Below are positions 7,793-14,355 of a DNA stretch of 15,931 nt, piece after piece. The notes beneath the pieces were generated by a model. That model was not told the origin of the DNA and made no database searches. It saw only the letters and a list, made by a program, of their open reading frames with translations. Numbering within the stretch: position 1 is the first letter of the stretch; every line of letters starts with the position of its first letter. A program made the translations under genes and the position numbers. The stretch spans positions 1-15,931 of the forward strand of contig JALSMF010000241.1 in NCBI GenBank assembly GCA_026987795.1. The letters are read 5' to 3'. Origin of the DNA: Bacteroidales bacterium (GTDB taxonomy: Bacteria; Bacteroidota; Bacteroidia; Bacteroidales; JAADGE01).

Positions 7793-7814
7793 AAAAAAAC
7801 AGGCTTCTGAATAC

Positions 7815-8453
7815 TTATTTAAGGTTTATATTTTCTTTTATATTTTCTGATTTATTAACTCTTTTTGTATTATCGCTTTCATCCGGCTCAATAAAAGCTT
7901 CATCATCATTTTTTATTATCTTTCCGGTAACATCGGTAAATCGATAAATCGTAAAATCAAGGTTTGATTCAAAACCTCCTTCTCCCGTAATTTCAAAACC
8001 GCTTTTATCAACAATGTTTACAGGTTTTACCGAGTATATTTTTTCTTCTTTTTCGTCTAAAAATAATTCTTCTGTTCTTAGAATACTGCCGTTAACATTT
8101 GTCAAAATTACATTTCCGCTTACTTTGGCAAAATTTCTTTTTTCGTAGTAAATACCGTAATCAGCTCTCAAGCTTGAATGAATATTCATATTTTTATCAT
8201 AAAATACCAATACTATACCTTTCGGGAAGACGGAATATTCTTTTTGGGGATTATTATACCTGAGAGCTAAGGGCGTTGAAAGGACAATCTGAGTTTGCCC
8301 GTTAACGCTGTATTGAGTATTCAGGTTTTCCACGGTAACATCGGGCAATTCTTTTTGGTTTGTAAATGCCTTTATTTCCTCCATATCATTTTCGCAGGAA
8401 GCGAAAAAAATAAAGACGAGCAGAAAGAATACCGAATGTTTTGGTTTAAGCAT
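7815..8453 (-). CDS. lptC: LPS export system periplasmic component LptC, lipoprotein form
   Basis: LptC receives lipopolysaccharide from the inner-membrane LptBFG transporter and passes it to LptA. The product has 212 residues. A signal peptide ends in the lipobox FASC with Cys20, so it appears anchored by lipid, unlike the single transmembrane helix of Escherichia coli LptC. Residues about 45-180 match the LptC beta-jellyroll pattern: a pre-strand 'YSVNGQTQIVLSTPLALRY', then repeated strands including 'LRADYGIYYEKRNFAKVSG' with the characteristic 'SGNVILTN' turn and a late 'ITGEGGF'. The tail after about 185 is charged and low in complexity. It starts 4 bases after the aminotransferase stop codon and is followed by lolD, a tight three-gene unit. 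Confidence 0.82.
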   Translation of the reverse strand: MLKPKHSVFFLLVFIFFASCENDMEEIKAFTNQKELPDVTVENLNTQYSVNGQTQIVLSTPLALRYNNPQKEYSVFPKGIVLVFYDKNMNIHSSLRADYGIYYEKRNFAKVSGNVILTNVNGSILRTEELFLDEKEEKIYSVKPVNIVDKSGFEITGEGGFESNLDFTIYRFTDVTGKIIKNDDEAFIEPDESDNTKRVNKSENIKENINLK

Positions 8454-8457
8454 TTTT

Positions 8458-9657
8458 TTATTCTGATAATGTTCTGAGAGTGTTTTTTATTCTTTCCATT
8501 GCTGTTTCTATCTTGCTTTTTCCCAGTGCAAATGAAAATCTTATACAGTCATCATCTCCGAAAGCTGAGCCCGGAACGGTGGCAACATGTGCTTCATTGA
8601 GCAGAAACATACTGAGATCGGAAGCATCTTTTATGTTTATGTAATTATTTATTTTACCGAAATAGCTTTTTACATCAGGAAAAATATAAAACGCACCTTC
8701 GGGAACATAGGTTTTGAAACCGGGAATTTCATTCATAAGGTCAACAATTAAATCTCGTCGTTCTTTAAATGCCTGATTCATCCCCATTGTATAAATATTA
8801 TCTCCTTGTAAAGCCGCGATTGCCGCTTTTTGAGAAATTGAACTTGCTCCGGATGTATATTGCCCCTGCAACTTAATACAGGAGTCTGCAATCCATTTCG
8901 GTGCCGCCATATATCCTAAACGCCAACCTGTCATAGCGTAACCTTTTGACATTCCGTTTATTACTATTACTCTGTCTTTTATGCTGTCAAATTGTGCTAT
9001 ACTTTCATGTTTTCCTACAAAATTAATGTGCTCATATATTTCGTCTGAGATTACATAAATATTTTTGTGTCTTTCTATAACTTCGGCAATTGCACTTAGC
9101 TCTTTTGCAGAATAAACGCTGCCGGCAGGATTTGAGGGTGAACTGTAAAGCAAAATTCTTGTTTTCGGCGTTATAGCCTGTTCAATTTCTTCGGCGGTAA
9201 CTTTAAAATTATTGTCAATGCTTGTTTTTATAAATTTCTTATTGCCTTCGGCAAGATTTACTAATTCTGCATAACTTACCCAATAAGGCGTAGGTACAAG
9301 AATTTCGTCATCTTTATTTATAAGTGTAAGGATTGCATCGGCAAGAGCTTGTTTTGCCCCGTTTGTAACAACTATCTGATCAATTGTATAATCTAAGTTA
9401 TTTTCTCTTTTAAGCTTTTCTGTAATTACTCTTCTTAAATCAGTATACCCGGCAACGGGAGTATAAAATGTAAAATTATTGTCAATCGCATCTTTTGCGG
9501 CTTGTTTTATGTGAGGCGGAGTAGGGAAGTCCGGCTGCCCGACACTCATATCAATTATGTCTATTCCTTTATCTCTTAACTCTCTGCTTCGCTTAGACAT
9601 CTCAAGTGTCTGAGAAACGGAAATACGCTTAATGCGTTTAGAAGTTGTATAGTTCAT
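8458..9657 (-). CDS. Pyridoxal phosphate-dependent aminotransferase, aspartate aminotransferase type (class I)
   Basis: This cytoplasmic enzyme moves an amino group between an amino acid and a 2-oxo acid. Its 399 residues match the fold type I aspartate aminotransferase group. Visible landmarks are SVGQPDFPTP (38-47), PSNPAG (174-179) with N176, D205 in the VISDEIYEH stretch, the PLP-binding K238 within MSKGYAMTGWRLGY, and R373 in IRFSFALGK for the substrate carboxylate. This subgroup commonly uses aspartate/oxoglutarate but some members have wider or prephenate activity, so the exact substrate is left open. It probably heads the transcript with lptC (4-base gap) and lolD. An inverted repeat lies directly before its start codon. 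Confidence 0.92.
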   Translation of the reverse strand: MNYTTSKRIKRISVSQTLEMSKRSRELRDKGIDIIDMSVGQPDFPTPPHIKQAAKDAIDNNFTFYTPVAGYTDLRRVITEKLKRENNLDYTIDQIVVTNGAKQALADAILTLINKDDEILVPTPYWVSYAELVNLAEGNKKFIKTSIDNNFKVTAEEIEQAITPKTRILLYSSPSNPAGSVYSAKELSAIAEVIERHKNIYVISDEIYEHINFVGKHESIAQFDSIKDRVIVINGMSKGYAMTGWRLGYMAAPKWIADSCIKLQGQYTSGASSISQKAAIAALQGDNIYTMGMNQAFKERRDLIVDLMNEIPGFKTYVPEGAFYIFPDVKSYFGKINNYINIKDASDLSMFLLNEAHVATVPGSAFGDDDCIRFSFALGKSKIETAMERIKNTLRTLSE

Positions 9658-9658
9658 T

Positions 9659-9683
9659 CTGTTTTTAAAGAAATTTAAAACAG
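9659..9683 (-). repeat. AT-rich inverted repeat directly upstream of the aminotransferase start
   Basis: On the minus strand CTGTTTT (9683-9677) pairs with AAAACAG (9665-9659), and an inner AAA/TTT adds three more pairs next to a one-base bulge. The hairpin ends one base before the ATG at 9655-9657. No T-run follows, so it does not look like a terminator. It could affect translation initiation of the aminotransferase gene, but this is an inference and the pairing is mostly A-T. Confidence 0.4.
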
Positions 9684-9749
9684 CAAATATTTATATTTTT
9701 TTTATAATAAGCAATGATTTAAGGGCATTTTAAAATAAAAAGACGTAAA

Positions 9750-9989
9750 TTAATTTTTCGGAGTTTTTTTATTTTCAGATTTCTTGTTGAGGTTTTCTTT
9801 AAGTTTTTTATACCATTCAAAAAATTCATCAAAAGTTATAATTTTTTCGCCGAAATCTTCAAGGTATTTATCTTTTTCAAATTCATTCAGGTGAACTTTT
9901 TTTATTTTATAAACCCAATTATCTCTTACGGATAAAGAATATCCGCCCAAAATCCTGTTCCTGTCTATAACTTTTACCTGTCTCGTCAT
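9750..9989 (-). CDS. Small hypothetical protein (79 residues)
   Basis: The product has no signal peptide or membrane segment. It has mixed strand/helix-like composition (VKVIDRNRILGGYSLS, then an aromatic-rich DEFFEWYKKLKEN helix) and a lysine-rich tail (NKKSENKKTPKN). I recognise no family. Support for coding comes from balanced protein-like composition, orientation with the downstream aminotransferase gene and lack of a competing frame. It lies 92 bases upstream of the aminotransferase start and is divergent from the glycosyltransferase gene. A near-match to the -7 box (TAAAATTTG, one base too long) lies upstream of its ATG. It could be a real small cytoplasmic protein or a chance frame. 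Confidence 0.55.
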   Translation of the reverse strand: MTRQVKVIDRNRILGGYSLSVRDNWVYKIKKVHLNEFEKDKYLEDFGEKIITFDEFFEWYKKLKENLNKKSENKKTPKN

Positions 9990-10101
9990 AGGGGTTATAA
10001 TTTTTTTATTAATACTGTAATCAAATTTTATACCTTGTTTTGGAATTTTGAAAAAAAATATCAGTCGGTCAGTTTTTTTTTATTAAGCGGATACTTATAT
10101 T

Positions 10102-10109
10102 TACTTTTG
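10102..10109 (+). promoter_or_regulatory. Probable -7 promoter box for the glycosyltransferase gene
   Basis: The plus strand reads TACTTTTG, an exact TAnnTTTG match, 22 bases before the ATG at 10132. The -33 region is a T-rich tract without a clean TTTG at the expected spacing. Transcription would start about 10-15 bases before the start codon, giving a short leader. Confidence 0.45.
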
Positions 10110-10131
10110 AAAAATATTTAAAACTGGAACA

Positions 10132-11073
10132 ATGGATTTATCAATAGTAATATCTTTGCTAAACGAAGAAGAGTCTTTGCCTGAGTTATATGATTGGATA
10201 GTAAAAGTCTGCAAAAGTAATAACCTGACTTATGAAATTATAATGATTGATGACGGCAGCAAAGATAATTCGTGGGAAGTGATTGAGAATTTATCGAAAA
10301 AAGATAAAAATGTAAAAGGAATAAAATTTATCAAAAATTACGGAAAATCAGCTGCTATATACGAGGGTTTTGCTGCGGCAAGAGGTGATGTGGTTATTAC
10401 AATGGATGCTGATTTGCAGGATAATCCCGAAGAAATCCCCGAACTTTATAAAATGATTAAAGAAGACGGTTTTGATTTGGTTTCGGGATGGAAAAAAAAG
10501 AGATATGATCCTGTTTTGAGCAAAAATATGCCGAGTAAATTATTTAATTTTACGGCACGTAAAGTGAGCGGTTTAAAATTGCATGATTTTAACTGCGGCT
10601 TAAAGGCATATAAAAACGAAGTAGTAAAAAGTATTGAAGTTTACGGTGAGATGCACAGATATATTCCTATTTTGGTAAAACAGGCAGGTTTTACCAAAAT
10701 AACCGAAAAGGTTGTTAAACATCAGGAAAGAAAATACGGAAAATCAAAATTCGGGATAGAAAGATTTATTAACGGCTTTTTGGATTTGCTTTCAATTACT
10801 TTTATTACCCGTTTTGCAAAGCGTCCTATGCATTTTTTCGGTACAATAGGCTCTTTCAGCTTTTTTTTAGGATTTGTAATTTTAACGTATTTGTCGGTTG
10901 CAAAAATATTCTGGTCTGAATATTCAATGACACAGAGACCTTTATTCTTTCTGGGTTTGCTTTCAATTGTTTTCGGAACGCAACTTTTTATGACGGGTTT
11001 ACTCGCCGATTTGGTTTCAAGAACTTCGCAAGACAGGAATAAATATAAAATTGATAAAAAACTGAATCTTTAG
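10132..11073 (+). CDS. Family 2 glycosyltransferase, membrane-anchored (dolichol/undecaprenyl-phosphate sugar transferase-like)
   Basis: The product has 313 residues. The N-terminal GT-A domain has the nucleotide-binding D40-D41-G-S motif, the metal-binding D92-A-D94 within DADLQD, and HQERKYGKSKF (197-207), all typical of the DPM1/GtrB/ArnC-like group. These enzymes move a sugar from a nucleotide donor to a polyprenyl phosphate at the cytoplasmic face of the membrane. Two hydrophobic helices near 233-257 and 271-292 fit the GtrB-type C-terminal anchor. The sugar and the acceptor cannot be read from the sequence, and no flippase or other glycan gene is adjacent. Its stop codon overlaps that of the M1 peptidase gene on the opposite strand by 4 bases. 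Confidence 0.9.
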   Translation: MDLSIVISLLNEEESLPELYDWIVKVCKSNNLTYEIIMIDDGSKDNSWEVIENLSKKDKNVKGIKFIKNYGKSAAIYEGFAAARGDVVITMDADLQDNPEEIPELYKMIKEDGFDLVSGWKKKRYDPVLSKNMPSKLFNFTARKVSGLKLHDFNCGLKAYKNEVVKSIEVYGEMHRYIPILVKQAGFTKITEKVVKHQERKYGKSKFGIERFINGFLDLLSITFITRFAKRPMHFFGTIGSFSFFLGFVILTYLSVAKIFWSEYSMTQRPLFFLGLLSIVFGTQLFMTGLLADLVSRTSQDRNKYKIDKKLNL

Positions 11074-12974
11074 AATATAATGCCTTGCAGTTTTTTTATG
11101 TTATCTGTCGGAAATGCATCAGGTGTAGTTTCTGTATCTAAAATGAGTTCTTTTAAGTCTTTATACGGAACTAAAACTTTAAATATCCCTTCTTTGCTTT
11201 TCCAAACATCCGCTTTTTCGTTGTATTGCTTAACTTTTCCGTCATTGTAAACAGCTTTTAAATGCACCGGAACCGGAAATCCTGTTTTATTTTTTATTAT
11301 AACTTCTGCTTTTTTTCCGGAAATGTTTACCTTATCGATACATAAATCAGCATATCCGAGATCAAAGAACCACGGTTTCCAAAACCAAGCCAAATCTTCA
11401 TCCGCAATTTCATTAAAGGTAAAGAAAAAATCAAAAGGCATCGGGTGCTTTCCGCTCCAGCGCTCTATAAATAAATTAAGACCTTTTGTAAACTTTTCTT
11501 TACCAAGATAATTATAAAGCAGGTAAAAAGCCACGGAAGGGCGATTGTATGCATGAAAGCGATATGCGTTTCTGCCTACGTTATTACTGCTTATCATCAT
11601 AGGAACATCAACATAAGTTCCTGCTGATTTATTATAAACGGCAATATTTTTTTTAAAAAGAATAAAATCTTTGTCTTCAGAATATTTTTCAACGATAAAT
11701 TGAGGAAAAAAAGTAATTAAACCTTCATCCATCCACGCATATTTTTGTTCATTAAGTCCGGTGAAGAAAGGAAAATAAGAATGTCCTGTTTCATGAGCAG
11801 TTAAATAAATTGTTGATGTTAAACTTTCGGTTTCTCCGCAATTTGTCATTCCCGGAAATTCCATTCCGCCGCCGCCGTTGAAATCAGTAATTTGCGGATA
11901 CGGATACGGTATGCAGGGTATCTCTTCCGTAAAGAATTTTAAGGTATTTTGTGTAATTATGACCACTTTTTTAAAGTTTTCGGAAGAGGGTTTATAAACT
12001 GCACTAACGTAAACTCTTCTGTTTCCGGATTTTATACTTGAAGCGTCCCAAAGATATGTTTTGCTTACGGCAAAAGCAAAATCGGGTGTTTGTTCCGATT
12101 TGAATTTCCATGTATGAAAATCAGCTTTTTTCATAATATTACCGACTTTCCTGTCTTGTTCCGTTATTATATGAATGACATTATTTGTTTTTTGTGAATC
12201 TTTAATCCTCCGAATAAACTTATCTGAATATAACTCGGTCATATTTTGCAAAAGTCCTGTTGACCATATCTGATATTCTCCCGGAACGGTAATATCAACT
12301 TCATAATTTCCGAAATCACTGTAAAACTCCTGACTTCCCGTGTGTCCGTATGTATTCCATCCTACAATATCATCATAAACGGCAACTTTAGGAAACCAAA
12401 AAGCAATAAAGAAATTATCTTTTTCATATGTGCCTTGACGAATAGATGTTTTTAGCGGAATTATCAGTTCCCACTTAATTTCAATTTTTGCAGTTGAACC
12501 CGGAATTATTTTATCAGGTAAATTTATTTTTAATATAGACTGCCTGTTTGTAATATTTTTAGAATTTAAATCAATATTTTTTCCGTTTAGTCTTATCTCT
12601 TTTATATTTACTCCGTCTGTAATATCCGAGAAGCCTATATCCCAATCTCTGGCATTCCCTTTCTTATATAAATCCTGATATAAATTAAAAACTATTTTTA
12701 TCAATGTATCGGGACTGTTATTAGTGTAATCAATAATTTCCGTACCTTTAATAATTCTTGTTTCAGGATTAAAATCTGCTTTTATTTTATAATCTGCTTT
12801 ATTTATAAAATAATTTATTCCCGGTTCTCCGGTAAATGAGCGTGTTTTTTTCTCGTAAGCACGACGAATTTCTTTTTGCATGAACAAATCTTCGGTCTTT
12901 AGTTGTGACAGTAAAGCCATCGGGACTAAAACAGAGACAGTGAGAAATATTACTTTTTTTATAATTTTGCACAT
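11070..12974 (-). CDS. Exported M1-family (gluzincin) metallopeptidase
   Basis: The product has 634 residues. An N-terminal hydrophobic stretch (IIKKVIFLTVSVLVPMALLSQ) is a signal peptide, so it should act in the periplasm or outside. The zinc site is H394-E-T-G-H398 followed after 18 residues by E417 in WMDEG, an exact HExxH-(18)-E M1 arrangement. Tyr476 in YNRPS is the likely catalytic tyrosine. The substrate-binding GAMEN motif of classic aminopeptidases is replaced by GGGGMEFPG (367-375), as in other bacterial M1-like peptidases. Residues about 60-240 form the beta-rich N-terminal domain, and a beta-rich tail follows the catalytic domain. An aminopeptidase role is likely from the family but the altered motif leaves specificity open. 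It is transcribed away from purM. Confidence 0.9.
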   Translation of the reverse strand: MCKIIKKVIFLTVSVLVPMALLSQLKTEDLFMQKEIRRAYEKKTRSFTGEPGINYFINKADYKIKADFNPETRIIKGTEIIDYTNNSPDTLIKIVFNLYQDLYKKGNARDWDIGFSDITDGVNIKEIRLNGKNIDLNSKNITNRQSILKINLPDKIIPGSTAKIEIKWELIIPLKTSIRQGTYEKDNFFIAFWFPKVAVYDDIVGWNTYGHTGSQEFYSDFGNYEVDITVPGEYQIWSTGLLQNMTELYSDKFIRRIKDSQKTNNVIHIITEQDRKVGNIMKKADFHTWKFKSEQTPDFAFAVSKTYLWDASSIKSGNRRVYVSAVYKPSSENFKKVVIITQNTLKFFTEEIPCIPYPYPQITDFNGGGGMEFPGMTNCGETESLTSTIYLTAHETGHSYFPFFTGLNEQKYAWMDEGLITFFPQFIVEKYSEDKDFILFKKNIAVYNKSAGTYVDVPMMISSNNVGRNAYRFHAYNRPSVAFYLLYNYLGKEKFTKGLNLFIERWSGKHPMPFDFFFTFNEIADEDLAWFWKPWFFDLGYADLCIDKVNISGKKAEVIIKNKTGFPVPVHLKAVYNDGKVKQYNEKADVWKSKEGIFKVLVPYKDLKELILDTETTPDAFPTDNIKKLQGIIF

Positions 12975-13020
12975 ATCAGAAAATGTTTTAAAAGCAAATT
13001 TGCAATTTTTTTCAGAAAAA

Positions 13021-13028
13021 CAAAGATA
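13021..13028 (-). promoter_or_regulatory. Probable -7 promoter box for the M1 peptidase gene
   Basis: The minus strand reads TATCTTTG, an exact TAnnTTTG match, 46 bases upstream of the peptidase ATG. This implies a leader of roughly 35-40 bases. No TTTG at the -33 position is evident. Confidence 0.45.
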
Positions 13029-13104
13029 AATCTACGTACTTTATTTTTTTACCTACGAATTACAGTCTTCAATTATGAAAAATACAATAAATTAAACTTT
13101 GTGA

Positions 13105-13125
13105 TTTTGTTAACAAAAAGTTAAC
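13105..13125. promoter_or_regulatory. Candidate operator: paired GTTAAC palindromes
   Basis: Two copies of the palindromic hexamer GTTAAC (13109-13114 and 13120-13125) are separated by AAAAA, so their centres are 11 bases apart, about one helical turn. The left copy sits inside a perfect 14-bp palindrome, TTTTGTTAACAAAA (13105-13118). Together the copies form the 7-bp inverted repeat TGTTAAC/GTTAACA. The site lies between the divergent peptidase and purM genes, about 40 bases upstream of the purM -7 box, where a dimeric regulator could bind. No regulator gene is in the window. Confidence 0.45.
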
Positions 13126-13141
13126 ATTAAAAGTGTCATTT

Positions 13142-13175
13142 TTTGGTATTAATTTGAAGTAAAGTTTTAATTTTG
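13142..13175 (+). promoter_or_regulatory. Probable promoter of purM
   Basis: A TTTG element (13142-13145) is followed after 22 bases by TAATTTTG (13168-13175), matching the Bacteroidota -33/-7 pattern with a spacer slightly longer than usual. The -7 box lies 32 bases before the purM ATG. It is the most complete promoter match in the window. Confidence 0.55.
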
Positions 13176-13207
13176 TATTTTCTTAAAACATAGTTTTAAA
13201 ACAACTT

Positions 13208-14281
13208 ATGCAAAAAAAGAGCGGGGTTGACATAAACCTCGGAAACAAGTCCTCAAAAATCGCTTACAACTATGCGATTGAGACTTTCCGAAACAGAAAT
13301 GGAAAGAGAGGAGCCGTCGCCTCTAAATCAAAAGGCGGATTTTCAAACTTATTAATTTTCGGAAAAGAACGTATCGGCATAGGTTCCGACGGTATAGGCA
13401 CAAAAGCCGAATTGGCGGAACGAACCGGCATATACAATACGCTCGGCTATGACCTTGTTGCAATGGTTGCCGACGACCTTGCCGCAATGGGTTTCGAGCC
13501 GACCAATCTTTCCAATGTCATTGATGTTGATTTTCTTGATACGGAAATAATAGATGCTCTGATGAAAGGTTTGCGAGATGCCTGTAATTTTGCCGGGATA
13601 ACAATTACCGGAGGTGAAATTGCCGAACTCGGAGACAGAATAGGGGGCTACGGAGAAAAAATGCACTTCAATTGGAGCTCTACGGCAATAGGAATTTTAC
13701 CCGAAAACCTGAAAGAAGCAATTGACGGAAGCAACATAAAAGAAGGACAAAAAATATTCGCACTTAAAAGCAGAGGTTTCAGAAGCAACGGTTTTTCTTC
13801 AATAAGAAGAATTTTGTCAGAAAAATACGGTGATGAATGGCATAACGAAGCATATGACAATAAAACAACTTGGGGCGAAAAAATGCTGACACCTTCTTTA
13901 ATATATTCACCTTTAATTAATGAAATTACAGCATCGGGAACAGAACTTACGGGCATTGTGCATATAACAGGAGGCGGAGTTTTTGACAATTTACGAAGAG
14001 CATTAAAACTAAACAATGTCGGAGCAAAACTCAATAACTTGTTTGAGCCGCTTCCCGAAATGCTTAAAATACAGCAAATTGGAAAAATAAGTAATGAAGA
14101 TGCCTACCTTTGGTGGAATATGGGCAACGGTATGTTGCTTATTGCAGATGAAAAATATACAGATAATATTTTACAAAAAGCAAAGCAAATGAACTATGAA
14201 TGTCAAACAGCCGGCACAGTTACCGCCGGCAGCAATATACAAGTCGAATTTCCGACTTTTAAATTAGAAAAACAATATTAG
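13208..14281 (+). CDS. purM: Phosphoribosylformylglycinamidine cyclo-ligase (AIR synthetase)
   Basis: PurM closes FGAM to aminoimidazole ribonucleotide with ATP, the fifth step of purine synthesis in the cytoplasm. The 357-residue length fits. Family marks are the N-terminal SGVDI (5-9), SDGIGTK (60-66), the NDL-type region 'MVADDLAAMGFEP' (86-98), GGEIAEL (135-141, against the usual GGETAEM) and HITGGGVFDNLRR near residues 256-268, which matches the ATP-grasping 'ITGGG..EN.PR' element. The order SDGIGTK, then the acidic segment, then GGE is that of PurM rather than PurL, SelD or ThiL. It is followed after a terminator-like hairpin by purL, the enzyme of the preceding step. Confidence 0.92.
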   Translation: MQKKSGVDINLGNKSSKIAYNYAIETFRNRNGKRGAVASKSKGGFSNLLIFGKERIGIGSDGIGTKAELAERTGIYNTLGYDLVAMVADDLAAMGFEPTNLSNVIDVDFLDTEIIDALMKGLRDACNFAGITITGGEIAELGDRIGGYGEKMHFNWSSTAIGILPENLKEAIDGSNIKEGQKIFALKSRGFRSNGFSSIRRILSEKYGDEWHNEAYDNKTTWGEKMLTPSLIYSPLINEITASGTELTGIVHITGGGVFDNLRRALKLNNVGAKLNNLFEPLPEMLKIQQIGKISNEDAYLWWNMGNGMLLIADEKYTDNILQKAKQMNYECQTAGTVTAGSNIQVEFPTFKLEKQY

Positions 14282-14310
14282 AAAGTTTGCCCTTGCGGCA
14301 GACTTTTTTT
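14282..14310 (+). terminator. Rho-independent-type terminator after purM
   Basis: AAAGTTTGCC (14282-14291) pairs with GGCAGACTTT (14297-14306) in a 10-bp stem with one T-G wobble and a 5-base loop, followed directly by TTTT (seven T in all, up to 14310). It begins at the base after the purM stop codon, so purM transcription may end or be reduced here before purL. Confidence 0.75.
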
Positions 14311-14355
14311 ATGAAGTAAAACTATTAACTTTCAACTTTACAAACTTTTAACTTA

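Noticed and set aside
13352..14034. Two minus-strand open frames inside purM
   Set aside because: They are antisense to a well-supported purM gene, overlap each other and show no protein family features.
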